From Actinomycetota bacterium (GTDB lineage: Bacteria; Actinomycetota; Acidimicrobiia; Acidimicrobiales; Microtrichaceae), in NCBI GenBank assembly GCA_005777415.1, contig SXMI01000072.1, positions 1-10,496 on the forward strand: 10,496 bases of DNA. Direction: 5' to 3'. Numbering within the stretch: position 1 is the stretch's first letter; every line of letters begins with the position of its first letter. Position numbers and translations under genes: made by a program. Below are positions 1 to 7,662 of the stretch, piece by piece. The notes beneath the pieces were generated by a model. The model saw nothing but the letters and a program-made list of their open reading frames with translations, did no database searches and was not told where the DNA came from.

Positions 1-1143
1 GGACAGGCCCCGGCCCAGGGCGGTCCCGGGGACGCGCTCACGCCCGAGGAGCTCGCCCAGATGCTCTACCGGGCGCTCCAGCAGGGTGACGACGCCATGA
101 TGCGGGCCATGGCCCGCCAGGCGGTGCGCCGGTACGCCGGGATGGAACCGGGGCGCCCCGTCGGCGGGACGTACTACCTGTACCGGACGCTGCGGAACCT
201 GGACCTCGACGGGATGCTCGAGCGGCTCATGGAGCAGTCACGGGAGGATGCGCCCGAGCCGCTCACCCCGCTCGAGGAACGACTCGAGCACGACGAGTTC
301 GAGCACCGGATCGACCAGCTCAAGCAGGAGATCGAGGCCGAGATCCGCCGGCGGCTGGTCGCCGACCGGGGCGTCGAGGCCATGGCCCGGACGCTGCGCA
401 AGCCGCTGCCCGAGGACATCGACTTCATGCACGCCAGCCGTGAGGAGATGATCTCGCTGCGCAAGGCGCTGCAACCGCTGGCCCGGCGACTCGCCGTCCG
501 TCTGGCCCGCAAGCGGCGCCACGGCCGCAAGGGGCCGCTCGACTTCCGCAGCACCGTCCGGCACTCGCTCAGCTACGGCGGCGTGCCGGCCGAGCCGAAG
601 TTCCGCTACCCCCGGCCGTCCAAGCCCGAGATCTTCGTGGTCGCCGACATCTCCGGGTCGGTGGCGGCCTTCGCCCGCTTCACCCTGCACCTGGTGCACG
701 CCATCGCCTCGCAGTTCTCCCGGGTCCGGTCGTTCGTGTTCATCGACGGGATCGACGAGGTGACCCGGTTCTTCGAGGGGACCGAGGACATCGTCGAGGC
801 CGTCCACCGGGTCAACACCGAGGCCGACGTCGTCTGGGTCGACGGCCACTCCGACTACGGCCACGCCCTGGAGGTGTTCTGGCAGCGGTGGGGGACCGAG
901 GTCGGCCCCAAGACGACCGTCATCGTGCTCGGCGACGCCCGGAACAACTACCACGCGTCCAACGCCTGGGTGATCAAGGAGCTGCGCCACCGGGCCCGGC
1001 ACGTCTACTGGCTCAACCCCGAGCCCCGGGCGTACTGGGACACCGGCGACTCCATCGTGGGGGAGTACGGCGTCCACTGCGACGGCACCTTCGAGTGCCG
1101 CAACCTCCGCCAGCTCGAACGCTTCGTGGACCACCTCGTTTAG
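1..1143 (+). CDS. VWA domain protein, CoxE-like (5'-truncated by window edge)
   Basis: The reading frame is open from the first base to a TAG at 1141-1143, giving 380 residues. The ATG at 61 is internal: the 20 codons before it are in frame and read as a protein-like helix (LTPEELAQ), so the true start lies outside the window. The N-terminal 200 residues are helical and charged, with an E/R-rich stretch near residues 85-125. The C-terminal part is a von Willebrand A domain with a MIDAS motif: DISGS at residues 216-220 (counting from base 1), a later Ser in GHSDYGHAL near 284, and an Asp in GDARNN near 312. This layout fits the CoxE/VWA-containing family, whose members often pair with MoxR-type AAA+ ATPases in metal-centre or complex maturation. 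No MoxR gene is visible here. The exact role and partner are unknown; the domain call is firm. Confidence 0.85.
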   Translation, partial: GQAPAQGGPGDALTPEELAQMLYRALQQGDDAMMRAMARQAVRRYAGMEPGRPVGGTYYLYRTLRNLDLDGMLERLMEQSREDAPEPLTPLEERLEHDEFEHRIDQLKQEIEAEIRRRLVADRGVEAMARTLRKPLPEDIDFMHASREEMISLRKALQPLARRLAVRLARKRRHGRKGPLDFRSTVRHSLSYGGVPAEPKFRYPRPSKPEIFVVADISGSVAAFARFTLHLVHAIASQFSRVRSFVFIDGIDEVTRFFEGTEDIVEAVHRVNTEADVVWVDGHSDYGHALEVFWQRWGTEVGPKTTVIVLGDARNNYHASNAWVIKELRHRARHVYWLNPEPRAYWDTGDSIVGEYGVHCDGTFECRNLRQLERFVDHLV

Positions 1144-1174
1144 ATGGCTCTTCGCTGAGCGCTCATCGCGGTCG

Positions 1175-1198
1175 GCGGCGGGGCCCCATCCCCGCCGC
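1175..1198. terminator. GC-rich stem-loop in repeat copy 1
   Basis: A perfect 9-bp stem (1175-1183 pairing with 1190-1198, GCGGCGGGG with CCCCGCCGC) closes a 6-nt loop. It lies 32 nt past the VWA stop codon. No T-run follows, so it is not a classical intrinsic terminator, but high-GC actinobacteria often use hairpins lacking a U-tract. It may end VWA transcription or stabilise the 3' end. The structure is seen directly; the termination role is inferred. Confidence 0.45.
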
Positions 1199-1267
1199 GG
1201 GCGGACCGACGTCCGGGTTGCTGATCGCTCATCTGGATGGCTCTTCGCTGAGCGCTCATCGCGGGCG

Positions 1268-1291
1268 GCGGCGGGGCCCCATCCCCGCCGC
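1268..1291. terminator. GC-rich stem-loop in repeat copy 2
   Basis: This is the same 9-bp stem and 6-nt loop as in copy 1, exactly 93 bp downstream (1268-1276 pairing with 1283-1291). The partial third repeat copy stops before its second arm and therefore lacks the hairpin. There is no T-tract. Confidence 0.4.
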
Positions 1292-1368
1292 GGGCGGACC
1301 GACGTCCGGGTCGCTGATCGCTCATCTGGATGGCTCTTCGCTGAGCGCTCATCGCGGTCGGCGGCGGG

Positions 1369-1443
1369 ACGGCCGCAGGCTCCCGCTACGGTGAGGCGGT
1401 CGAGCACGGGGCGTCCGCAGGGCGGACGGAACAGGAGGACACA
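1369..1443 (+). promoter_or_regulatory. Leader of the GNAT-like gene with strong RBS
   Basis: This is the unique sequence between the end of the repeat and the GTG at 1444. An AGGAGG at 1433-1438 sits 5 nt before that GTG and fixes the start. TACGGT at 1387-1392 fits the loose actinobacterial -10 pattern TAnnnT, but I see no convincing -35 at the right distance. The promoter part is therefore weak, while the ribosome binding site is clear. Confidence 0.5.
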
Positions 1444-2307
1444 GTGTCGCTGGCGGATCGGATCACCGGGCGGGTCGACCGCTACAAGCCGCGGGTCACC
1501 GAGTGCGTCATCTTCGCCCGGCCCCTCCCGTTGATCGCCGACGAGAAGCCGCCCGCCGGCGACGAGTTCGCCTTCCGGGCGGTGTTCGACCCGAACGACC
1601 CGTACCTGGCGCAGATCGAGTCGCCCGAGCGGCTCGAGCTGATGAAGCCGTTCTTCGCCCAGGGGTCGTTCGTGATGCTCGCCATCCACCTTCCGTCCGA
1701 CCGGACGGTGTCGAAGATGTGGATGCTGACCCACTCGCCGCAGCCCTCGGACGCCAAGCGGGGCCTGCTGCCGATCCACCTGGCCCGTGACGAGTGCTTC
1801 ATCCTGGACATCTGGACGCACCCGGACTTCCGCCGTCAGGCCGTGGCGTTCTCGGTCGCCTACGAGCTCGGCGCCGCGCTCGACGAGTACTACCCGCACA
1901 AGCGCTGGGTCTACGGCTACGCGCACAAGGACAACGAGGCGTCCCGCGGCCTCATGGAGCTGATCTACGGCATGTGGGCCGTCCAGGAGATCAAGGAGGT
2001 CGAGGTCGGCCCGTTCTGGGTGACCGTCGTGCCGGGGTCCGACCACCCGAAGTTCGGCCCGTTCTCCAAGCGGGGCCGACACTCCGGTGACGGCTTCCAG
2101 ATGCCCGGCCGGCCCCGATCCGGAGACCTGGCCCGCGACTACCACCACCCGGAGGGCTTTGCGAAGGCCCGCCTCGACGCCGTGGTCGCCGACGACTGGT
2201 TCTGGAACGGGCCCGAGTGGTTCGACACCGACCACCCGACCGGTCCCGACGGTCGGCCCGCCACGCCCGAGACCCTGCCGCGCGAGCTGCCGGGGGACGA
2301 CTCCTGA
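1444..2307 (+). CDS. Uncharacterised protein with GNAT-like segment
   Basis: The product is 287 residues from a GTG start with AGGAGG 5 nt upstream. I do not recognise a named family. Residues about 118-178 read like the core of a GNAT N-acetyltransferase: a strand CFILDIWTHPDFR followed by RRQAVAFSVAYELGAAL resembles the acetyl-CoA-binding strand and the following helix, and YAHKDNEASRGLMELIYGM resembles the N-x-x-A-x-x-L element late in that fold. The canonical RxxGxG/A loop is not intact (RRQAVA). The N-terminal 110 residues form a mixed alpha/beta region. The C-terminal 80 residues are rich in Pro, Asp, Trp and His (for example DDWFWNGPEWFDTDHP near 250-265) and look like an extended tail. 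No signal peptide or membrane segment is seen. The gene probably shares a transcript with the following cupin gene, whose start overlaps its stop. The acetyltransferase role is only a guess. Confidence 0.75.
   Translation: MSLADRITGRVDRYKPRVTECVIFARPLPLIADEKPPAGDEFAFRAVFDPNDPYLAQIESPERLELMKPFFAQGSFVMLAIHLPSDRTVSKMWMLTHSPQPSDAKRGLLPIHLARDECFILDIWTHPDFRRQAVAFSVAYELGAALDEYYPHKRWVYGYAHKDNEASRGLMELIYGMWAVQEIKEVEVGPFWVTVVPGSDHPKFGPFSKRGRHSGDGFQMPGRPRSGDLARDYHHPEGFAKARLDAVVADDWFWNGPEWFDTDHPTGPDGRPATPETLPRELPGDDS
2292..2297 (+). promoter_or_regulatory. RBS supporting a CTG start
   Basis: GGGGGA lies 6 nt before the CTG at 2304, which overlaps the TGA of the upstream gene as CTGA. This is the spacing expected of a Shine-Dalgarno site. 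No ATG, GTG or TTG in the cupin frame occurs at a comparable distance. Confidence 0.45.
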
Positions 2308-2777
2308 GCCCGGAGCCCCCGCCCGGTCCGACCGAGTCGGACCTGGTGGCCCGGCTCGGCCTGGAGCCACACCCCGAGGGTGGCTGGTCCCGCCGCACGT
2401 GGGTCCACCCGGCGCCGGCCGGAGCGCACGACGACGGTCCGTCCGACCGGGCGGCCGGCTCGGCGATCCTCTACCTCCAGACGGCCGGCACGGCCTCGAG
2501 GTGGCACCGCGTCGACGCCGCAGAGGTGTGGGTCCACGCCGGTGGTGGACCGCTCGTGCTCGAGACCTGGGCCGAGGGTGACGCCGCCGTCGGCCGCCAC
2601 CGGCTCGGTGGTCCGGGCGACGACTCGTCCGTCCCGCAGCACGTCGTCGACGCGGGCGTGTGGCAGCGGTCCGTCGGCGGGTCGGCGTGGGCCCTGGTCA
2701 CCTGCGTGGTCGTCCCGGAGTTCCGGCCCGAGGGCTTCGAGATGGCCGCCGACGACTGGTCGCCGCCCGTGGCCTGA
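2304..2777 (+). CDS. Cupin_5 (DUF985) family protein
   Basis: From the proposed CTG start the product is 157 residues, close to the usual size of this small cupin family. Diagnostic segments are LGLEPHPEGGW near residues 18-28, SAILYLQTAG and SRWHRVDAAEVWVHAGGGPL in the middle (the characteristic Ser-x-W-H-R-V then E-x-W sequence), and the closing strand LVTCVVVPEFRPEGFEMA. The fold is a single-domain beta-barrel known from yeast YML079w and bacterial homologues, and the biochemical role is unsettled. The start is uncertain. The next in-frame choice, GTG at 2346, would remove the helix that normally precedes HPEGG (ESDLVARLGL). ATG at 2217 would overlap the upstream gene by about 90 nt and add Arg-rich residues that look non-coding. 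CTG at 2304 overlaps the upstream stop as CTGA and has GGGGGA upstream. The gene ends 10 nt from the convergent cysH. Confidence 0.85.
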   Translation: MSPEPPPGPTESDLVARLGLEPHPEGGWSRRTWVHPAPAGAHDDGPSDRAAGSAILYLQTAGTASRWHRVDAAEVWVHAGGGPLVLETWAEGDAAVGRHRLGGPGDDSSVPQHVVDAGVWQRSVGGSAWALVTCVVVPEFRPEGFEMAADDWSPPVA

Positions 2778-2787
2778 CCGGTCGTCC

Positions 2788-3515
2788 TCAGTCGAGGTGC
2801 AGGCCGCACTCGGTCTTCTCGCGTCCCACCCAGCGGCCCGAACGCGGATCGGCGCCCTCGGCGACGGGGTGGGTGCACGGCATGCAGCCGATGGACGGGT
2901 AGCCCTGCAGCGTCAACGGGTTGACCGGGACGTCGTGCGCCTCGATGTGCGCGGCCACCTGCGTGGTCGTCCAGTTGGCGAGCGGGTTGACCTTGACCAG
3001 GCCGCGCAGGTCCCGGCCCAGGATCGGCGCCCCCGCGCGGCTGGCGGCCTCGTCGCGGCGCAGGCCCGACATCCAGGCGGCCTTCCCGGCCAGCGCCCGG
3101 TCGAGCTGGCCGACCTTGACCGAGGAGCAGCAGTTCTCGGGGTCGACCTCCCAGAGCGCCTCGTCGTGCGGGGCGACGGTCATGATCCGGAGGTTGAGCC
3201 CGTACCGACGGCGCACGGCCTCGACCGTCTCGAGCGTCTCGGGGAAGTGGTAGCCGGTGTCGATGAACACGACCTCGATCGCCGGTGCGACGCGCACGGC
3301 GAGGTCGATGAGCACGGCGTCGGTCATGGACGCGGTCAGCGACAGAAGCGGACCGAACGAGGCCACGGCCCAGTCGATGATCTCCTCGGCCGGTGCCGAC
3401 TCGAACGAGGCCGACAGCTCGGACAGCTCGGCGTCGGTGAAGGTCGCCGGCGTGAACGGGCCGGGTGCCGGGTCGTGGCCGGACGACTCGCCGCGGACGT
3501 CGAGGTGGAGCGCCA

Positions 3516-3516
<1 letters not shown>
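2788..3516 (-). CDS. cysH: Adenylylsulfate (APS) reductase, 4Fe-4S type
   Basis: The enzyme reduces APS (or PAPS) to sulfite with thioredoxin in cytosolic sulfate assimilation. The product is 242 residues from the ATG at 3516, which overlaps the upstream stop as TGATG. A GTG 12 nt further upstream is possible but less likely. Visible features are the nucleotide-binding region (SLTASMTDAVLIDL, 59-72), VVFIDTGYHFPET at 82-94, the double cysteine C129-C130 in ENCCSSVKV, the C211-x2-C214 pair in GYPSIGCMPC, the GADPRSGRW stretch at 221-229, and the C-terminal catalytic ECGLH with C237. The CC plus CxxC set binds a [4Fe-4S] cluster and marks the APS-reductase type found in Mycobacterium and Bacillus, as opposed to the cluster-free PAPS reductase of enterobacteria. 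The gene lies directly behind the sulfite reductase that uses its product, so the two are coupled. No ATP sulfurylase gene is in the window. Confidence 0.95.
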
Positions 3517-5321
<1,805 letters not shown>

Positions 5322-5395
5322 GGGAGCTCCAGGGGGAAACCGGGCCGGCGAATACCGACCAACTCGGTCAAGTTTCCCAAAGCTGACTCAGGAGG
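5322..5395 (-). promoter_or_regulatory. Spacer before sulfite reductase with Rrf2/IscR-like dyad
   Basis: These 74 nt separate the idi stop from the sulfite reductase start and are the largest gap inside the - strand gene run after crtE. At 5355-5371 the sequence CCGACC-AACTC-GGTCAA has a perfect GACC-N5-GGTC core. It fits the general form YYGAC(T)-N5-(A)GTCRR of type 1 IscR sites, apart from the symmetric T-to-C and A-to-G changes. Reading on the - strand, a TATTCG at 5354-5349 adjoins the dyad and could be a poor -10. No hairpin terminator follows idi, so read-through from the carotenoid operon is possible. The dyad is seen; the regulator is inferred. Confidence 0.4.
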
Positions 5396-5944
5396 TCAAG
5401 AATCAACCGGGTCGGCGGCGTCCTCGAGCACGGTCCAGGCCAGCGGGAACCAGGGTGTGAACCGATCCGGATGGTCCCGGACCTCGTCGTGCAGCTCGCC
5501 GACCGGGACCCCGCGCCAGTCGCCGACCTCGGCGGGGTCGGGGTCCGGGTCGACCTCGACGATGCCGACCACGACGTGGTCCCACTCGTGTTCGACGAGT
5601 CCCGATCCCGGGTCCGTGGCCCGGTAGACGAACGCCCCGACCTCTCGGAACTCCTCCGGCGCCGCGCTGATCCCCAGCTCCTGGCCGACCCGCCGGGCGG
5701 CGGCCTCGAGGATCGACTCGCCGGGGCGGGGGTGGCTGCAACACGCGTTGGTCCAGAGGTCCCGGAAGTGGTGCTTGGTCGAGGCCCGCCGGTGCACGAG
5801 CATCCGGCCGTCCGGGTGGAACAGGAACACGCTGAACGCCCGGTGGAGCGTGCCGGCACCCTGGTGGGCGGCGAGCTTGCCCATCGTGCCCCGCTCGGTC
5901 CCGTCGGCGGCGAGGACGACGACCTGCTCCTCGACGGTGCTCAC
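5396..5944 (-). CDS. idi: Isopentenyl-diphosphate delta-isomerase, type 1
   Basis: The enzyme converts IPP to DMAPP, the primer for prenyl chain synthesis. The product is 182 residues, the same size as the E. coli enzyme, with a Nudix-like fold. Visible residues are the metal-binding His at 27 and 34 (AAHQGAGTLHRAFS), the catalytic-cysteine segment TNACCSHPRPGE (65-76, one of C68/C69 plus metal ligand H71), the Nudix-like helix ESILEAAARRVGQELG (76-91), and the acidic pair in VEHEWDHV (E118, E120). The GTG start at 5944 overlaps the stop of crtYd as GTGA and has AGGAG at 5951-5955, 6 nt upstream. An in-frame start much further upstream would run across crtYd and is rejected. It is the last gene of the coupled carotenoid block and supplies DMAPP for CrtE. 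Confidence 0.95.
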   Translation of the reverse strand: MSTVEEQVVVLAADGTERGTMGKLAAHQGAGTLHRAFSVFLFHPDGRMLVHRRASTKHHFRDLWTNACCSHPRPGESILEAAARRVGQELGISAAPEEFREVGAFVYRATDPGSGLVEHEWDHVVVGIVEVDPDPDPAEVGDWRGVPVGELHDEVRDHPDRFTPWFPLAWTVLEDAADPVDS

Positions 5945-6300
5945 GGCCGACTCCTGTCGGCGGCGGCGTCGACGAGCGCCGGCCGGTCGTCGGTGGCCTC
6001 GTCCGGGTCCTGTCGGACCCACAGGGCGAGCGCCAGCGTCATGAGAGCGAACCCGAAGCCCCAGTCCTCGATCGGTGAGTCCCAGAAGATCCGCAGACCC
6101 GAGAACACCTCGGGGTTGTAGATGACGATCACGGAGCTGAGCTTGGTGAGCCACCCGTCGACGGGGATCTGGAAGAGGGCGCAGATCCCGACGGCCAGCC
6201 AGTAGGCCCGCCGCCGGAAGATCCCCGATCGGATCCAGAGCAGCTCGGCGGCGACGACGACAGCGATGGCGACGACGGTGAGCACGCTGTACCAGGGCAT
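5941..6300 (-). CDS. crtYd: Lycopene cyclase subunit, CrtYd-like
   Basis: This is a 119-residue membrane protein with three likely hydrophobic helices (about residues 5-23, 33-48 and 80-96). It carries the family signature DSPIEDWGFGF at 74-84, in which the conserved P-x-E-D acids are thought to take part in cyclisation. It corresponds to the second half of the heterodimeric lycopene cyclases of actinobacteria (CrtYc/CrtYd of Brevibacterium, CrtYe/CrtYf of Corynebacterium) and of the fused fungal and archaeal cyclases. It would act in the membrane with CrtYc on lycopene ends. Beta versus epsilon specificity cannot be read from sequence by eye. The ATG at 6300 overlaps the crtYc stop as TGATG, with GGGAG about 8 nt upstream, and the stop overlaps the idi GTG. 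The charged C-terminal tail (about 100-119) is likely cytosolic. Confidence 0.88.
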   Translation of the reverse strand: MPWYSVLTVVAIAVVVAAELLWIRSGIFRRRAYWLAVGICALFQIPVDGWLTKLSSVIVIYNPEVFSGLRIFWDSPIEDWGFGFALMTLALALWVRQDPDEATDDRPALVDAAADRSRP

Positions 6301-6719
6301 CAGACCAGCTCCCGATCGTCCGTTCGCTGCTCTGCCCGCGGATCCGGCCCGGGGGCGGGGGGCAGGAAGCGGCCCAGCGAGCCCGCCCGAAGGGTGCCGA
6401 TCCAGCCCAGCCGCAGGACGTTGCCCACCGCCTCGTAGCTCAACAGCGCGCAGAGGGGGATGACGACGAAGAAGGTGAGCTCCTCCACCGGGATGTTGCC
6501 GATCCGCCAGCCGGTGGTGAACTCCGGTGAGAACGTCCAGTGGCCGAGCCGGATGGCGGCGACGTCCCACACCACGAACGCCGCAAAGGTCGGGAGGAGC
6601 GCCCGCAGGAGCCGCCGGGGCCGGCGGTAGACGCGGGCGTGGAGGACGAACTCCAGCGGGAGCGTCACGATCAGGCACAGGGCCATCACGATCAGGTACT
6701 GGAACTGCTCGACCCGCAC
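6300..6719 (-). CDS. crtYc: Lycopene cyclase subunit, CrtYc-like
   Basis: From GTG 6719 the product is 139 residues. It has three likely hydrophobic helices (about 7-25, 38-56 and 78-98) and the family motif GNIPVEELTFFVVIPL at 74-89, whose P-x-E-E acids parallel the P-x-E-D of the partner subunit. The opening VEQFQYLIVMALCLIVTLPLEF is typical of the first half of split lycopene cyclases. I prefer GTG 6719 over the ATG at 6767 because the extra 16 residues are Ser/Gly-rich, overlap the end of crtB, and a strong GGAGGGGG lies 7 nt before 6719. The gene begins 4 nt after the crtB stop and overlaps crtYd by one base, as expected for two subunits made together. It ends in a Pro/Arg-rich tail (about 119-139). 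Confidence 0.88.
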   Translation of the reverse strand: MRVEQFQYLIVMALCLIVTLPLEFVLHARVYRRPRRLLRALLPTFAAFVVWDVAAIRLGHWTFSPEFTTGWRIGNIPVEELTFFVVIPLCALLSYEAVGNVLRLGWIGTLRAGSLGRFLPPAPGPDPRAEQRTDDRELV

Positions 6720-6723
6720 GGGG

Positions 6724-7662
6724 TCACCCCCTCCGTTCGTCGACCAGGCGTCGGATCGTCCCGACACCCAGGTTGCGGGCCGCCACGGACAGCTTGCGTG
6801 CCGTCGGGACCCGGGCCCGCTCGGTGAACACGTCGTAGCCCTGGGCGGCCACCCGGTCGAGGATCTCCGAGTAGAGGATGCGTGCGGTCCGGATGGCCGC
6901 CGCCGACTCCGGCGGCAGCATCGAGATGCCGATGTCGGCCGAGCGGTAGAGCTCGGCGCAGCGGTCGACCTGGAACCGCACGGCCGCCACCCACTCGGGG
7001 GTCACCCGCCGGGCCCACGGGTCGGCCCCGAACCGCTCGAGGTCGTCGAGCGGGAGGTACACGCGGCCCCGCTCCAGGTCCTCGCCGACGTCCCGGATGA
7101 AGTTGGTCAGCTGGAAGGCGTTGCCCAGGTCCATGGCGTGCGGGCGCGTGGCCGCTGGGTCCTCGGGCCCCAGGATCGGCAGCATCATCTCGCCGATCAC
7201 GGCGGCCGAGCCGTCCATGTAGTCGAGCAGGTCGTCCCAGGTGCGGTAGCTCTCCACGGTGAGGTCCATGGTCATGGACCGGAGGAACCGTCGGAAGTAC
7301 GACGGGTCCAGGTCGAAGGCCCGGACCGTGTGGACGACCGCCTTCAGCACCGGGTCCGTCGAATCGCCGAGCTCCAGGTCCTCGAAGAACCGGTCGCCGA
7401 AGTCGCCGAGCGCCTTGGCCCGCACGTCCACCGGCACCGGTCCCAGGTCGTCGACGATGTCGTCGGCGTACCGGCAGAAGCCGTACAGGGCGTGCACGTG
7501 GTGGCGCACCACCCGGGGCAGGACCTGCGCCGCCCAGTAGTAGGTGGTCCCGTAGGCCTTGTTCAGCTCCCGGCACCGGGCGTAGCTCTCCTGGAGCGAC
7601 ACCGTCGTCCGGGGTGTCCCGACCGGACCCCGACGGGAGGAGGTGCGCACCGCCGCGGTCAC
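6724..7662 (-). CDS. crtB: Phytoene synthase
   Basis: The enzyme condenses two GGPP head-to-head to 15-cis-phytoene at the membrane surface. The product is 312 residues, a normal length for bacterial CrtB. The squalene/phytoene synthase fold shows both Asp-rich Mg-diphosphate sites: YADDIVDD at 65-72, and NFIRDVGEDLERGRVYLP at 187-204 (N187, D191, D195). It also has the usual YYWAAQVLP near 41-49 and the HALYGFCRYADD run. The GTG start at 7662 overlaps the crtI stop as GTGA, so the two are translationally coupled. The N-terminal 20 residues (Arg/Thr-rich) are poorly conserved-looking. A later start is possible, but the overlap supports this one. Its product is the substrate of CrtI, encoded immediately upstream. 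Confidence 0.97.
   Translation of the reverse strand: MTAAVRTSSRRGPVGTPRTTVSLQESYARCRELNKAYGTTYYWAAQVLPRVVRHHVHALYGFCRYADDIVDDLGPVPVDVRAKALGDFGDRFFEDLELGDSTDPVLKAVVHTVRAFDLDPSYFRRFLRSMTMDLTVESYRTWDDLLDYMDGSAAVIGEMMLPILGPEDPAATRPHAMDLGNAFQLTNFIRDVGEDLERGRVYLPLDDLERFGADPWARRVTPEWVAAVRFQVDRCAELYRSADIGISMLPPESAAAIRTARILYSEILDRVAAQGYDVFTERARVPTARKLSVAARNLGVGTIRRLVDERRG
6727..6734 (-). promoter_or_regulatory. Strong RBS deciding the crtYc start
   Basis: GGAGGGGG on the - strand lies inside the last codons of crtB and ends 7 nt before the GTG at 6719. It is the best Shine-Dalgarno match in this junction and the main reason for choosing that start. Confidence 0.6.

Larger units (their letters stand above)
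1143..1368. repeat. 93-bp tandem repeat, about 2.4 copies
   Basis: Copy 1 spans 1143-1235, copy 2 spans 1236-1328, and a partial third copy spans 1329-1368 before the match breaks. Copies 1 and 2 differ at only two positions that I can see: T versus G just before the GC-rich arm, and T versus C in GTCCGGGT/CG. Each unit holds, in order, a 13-mer CTGAGCGCTCATC, a GC hairpin, and a near-identical 13-mer CTGATCGCTCATC. The array begins at the G of the VWA gene's stop codon and fills most of the gap to the next gene. Because 93 is a multiple of 3, all frames stay open through it, which creates spurious repeat-containing ORFs on both strands. Function is unknown. It could be an extragenic palindromic-type element. 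Confidence 0.92.

Noticed and set aside
1140..1352. A 70-codon - strand frame and a + strand frame (888-1394) coding for 31-residue repeats.
   Set aside because: The repeat length is a multiple of 3, so frames stay open in several phases. There is no ribosome site or codon bias favouring one of them.
1143..1368. CRISPR array.
   Set aside because: The units are 93 bp, directly adjacent without unique spacers, and only about 2.4 copies exist. No cas gene is nearby.
238..2370. A 710-codon open frame on the - strand opposite the VWA and GNAT-like genes, including Asp-Glu-Arg-Ser-Ala repeats.
   Set aside because: It lies antisense to two well-supported genes, is rich in Gly, Pro, Arg, Val and Asp as expected for a GC-rich antisense frame, and its repeats are only the 93-bp DNA repeat read in frame. 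No domain is recognisable.
2776..2783. GACCGGTC palindrome between the convergent cupin and cysH genes as a bidirectional terminator.
   Set aside because: It is an 8-bp palindrome that leaves no proper loop and has no T-tract. The 10-nt gap is too short for a standard terminator.
5945..6154. N-terminal extension of idi to 6154.
   Set aside because: It would overlap crtYd by about 200 nt. The GTGA junction at 5944 with AGGAG upstream gives exactly the family length of 182 residues.
6720..6767. N-terminal extension of crtYc to the ATG at 6767.
   Set aside because: The extra 16 residues overlap crtB and are Ser/Gly-rich. GTG 6719 has a strong GGAGGGGG at the right spacing and gives the usual family N-terminus.
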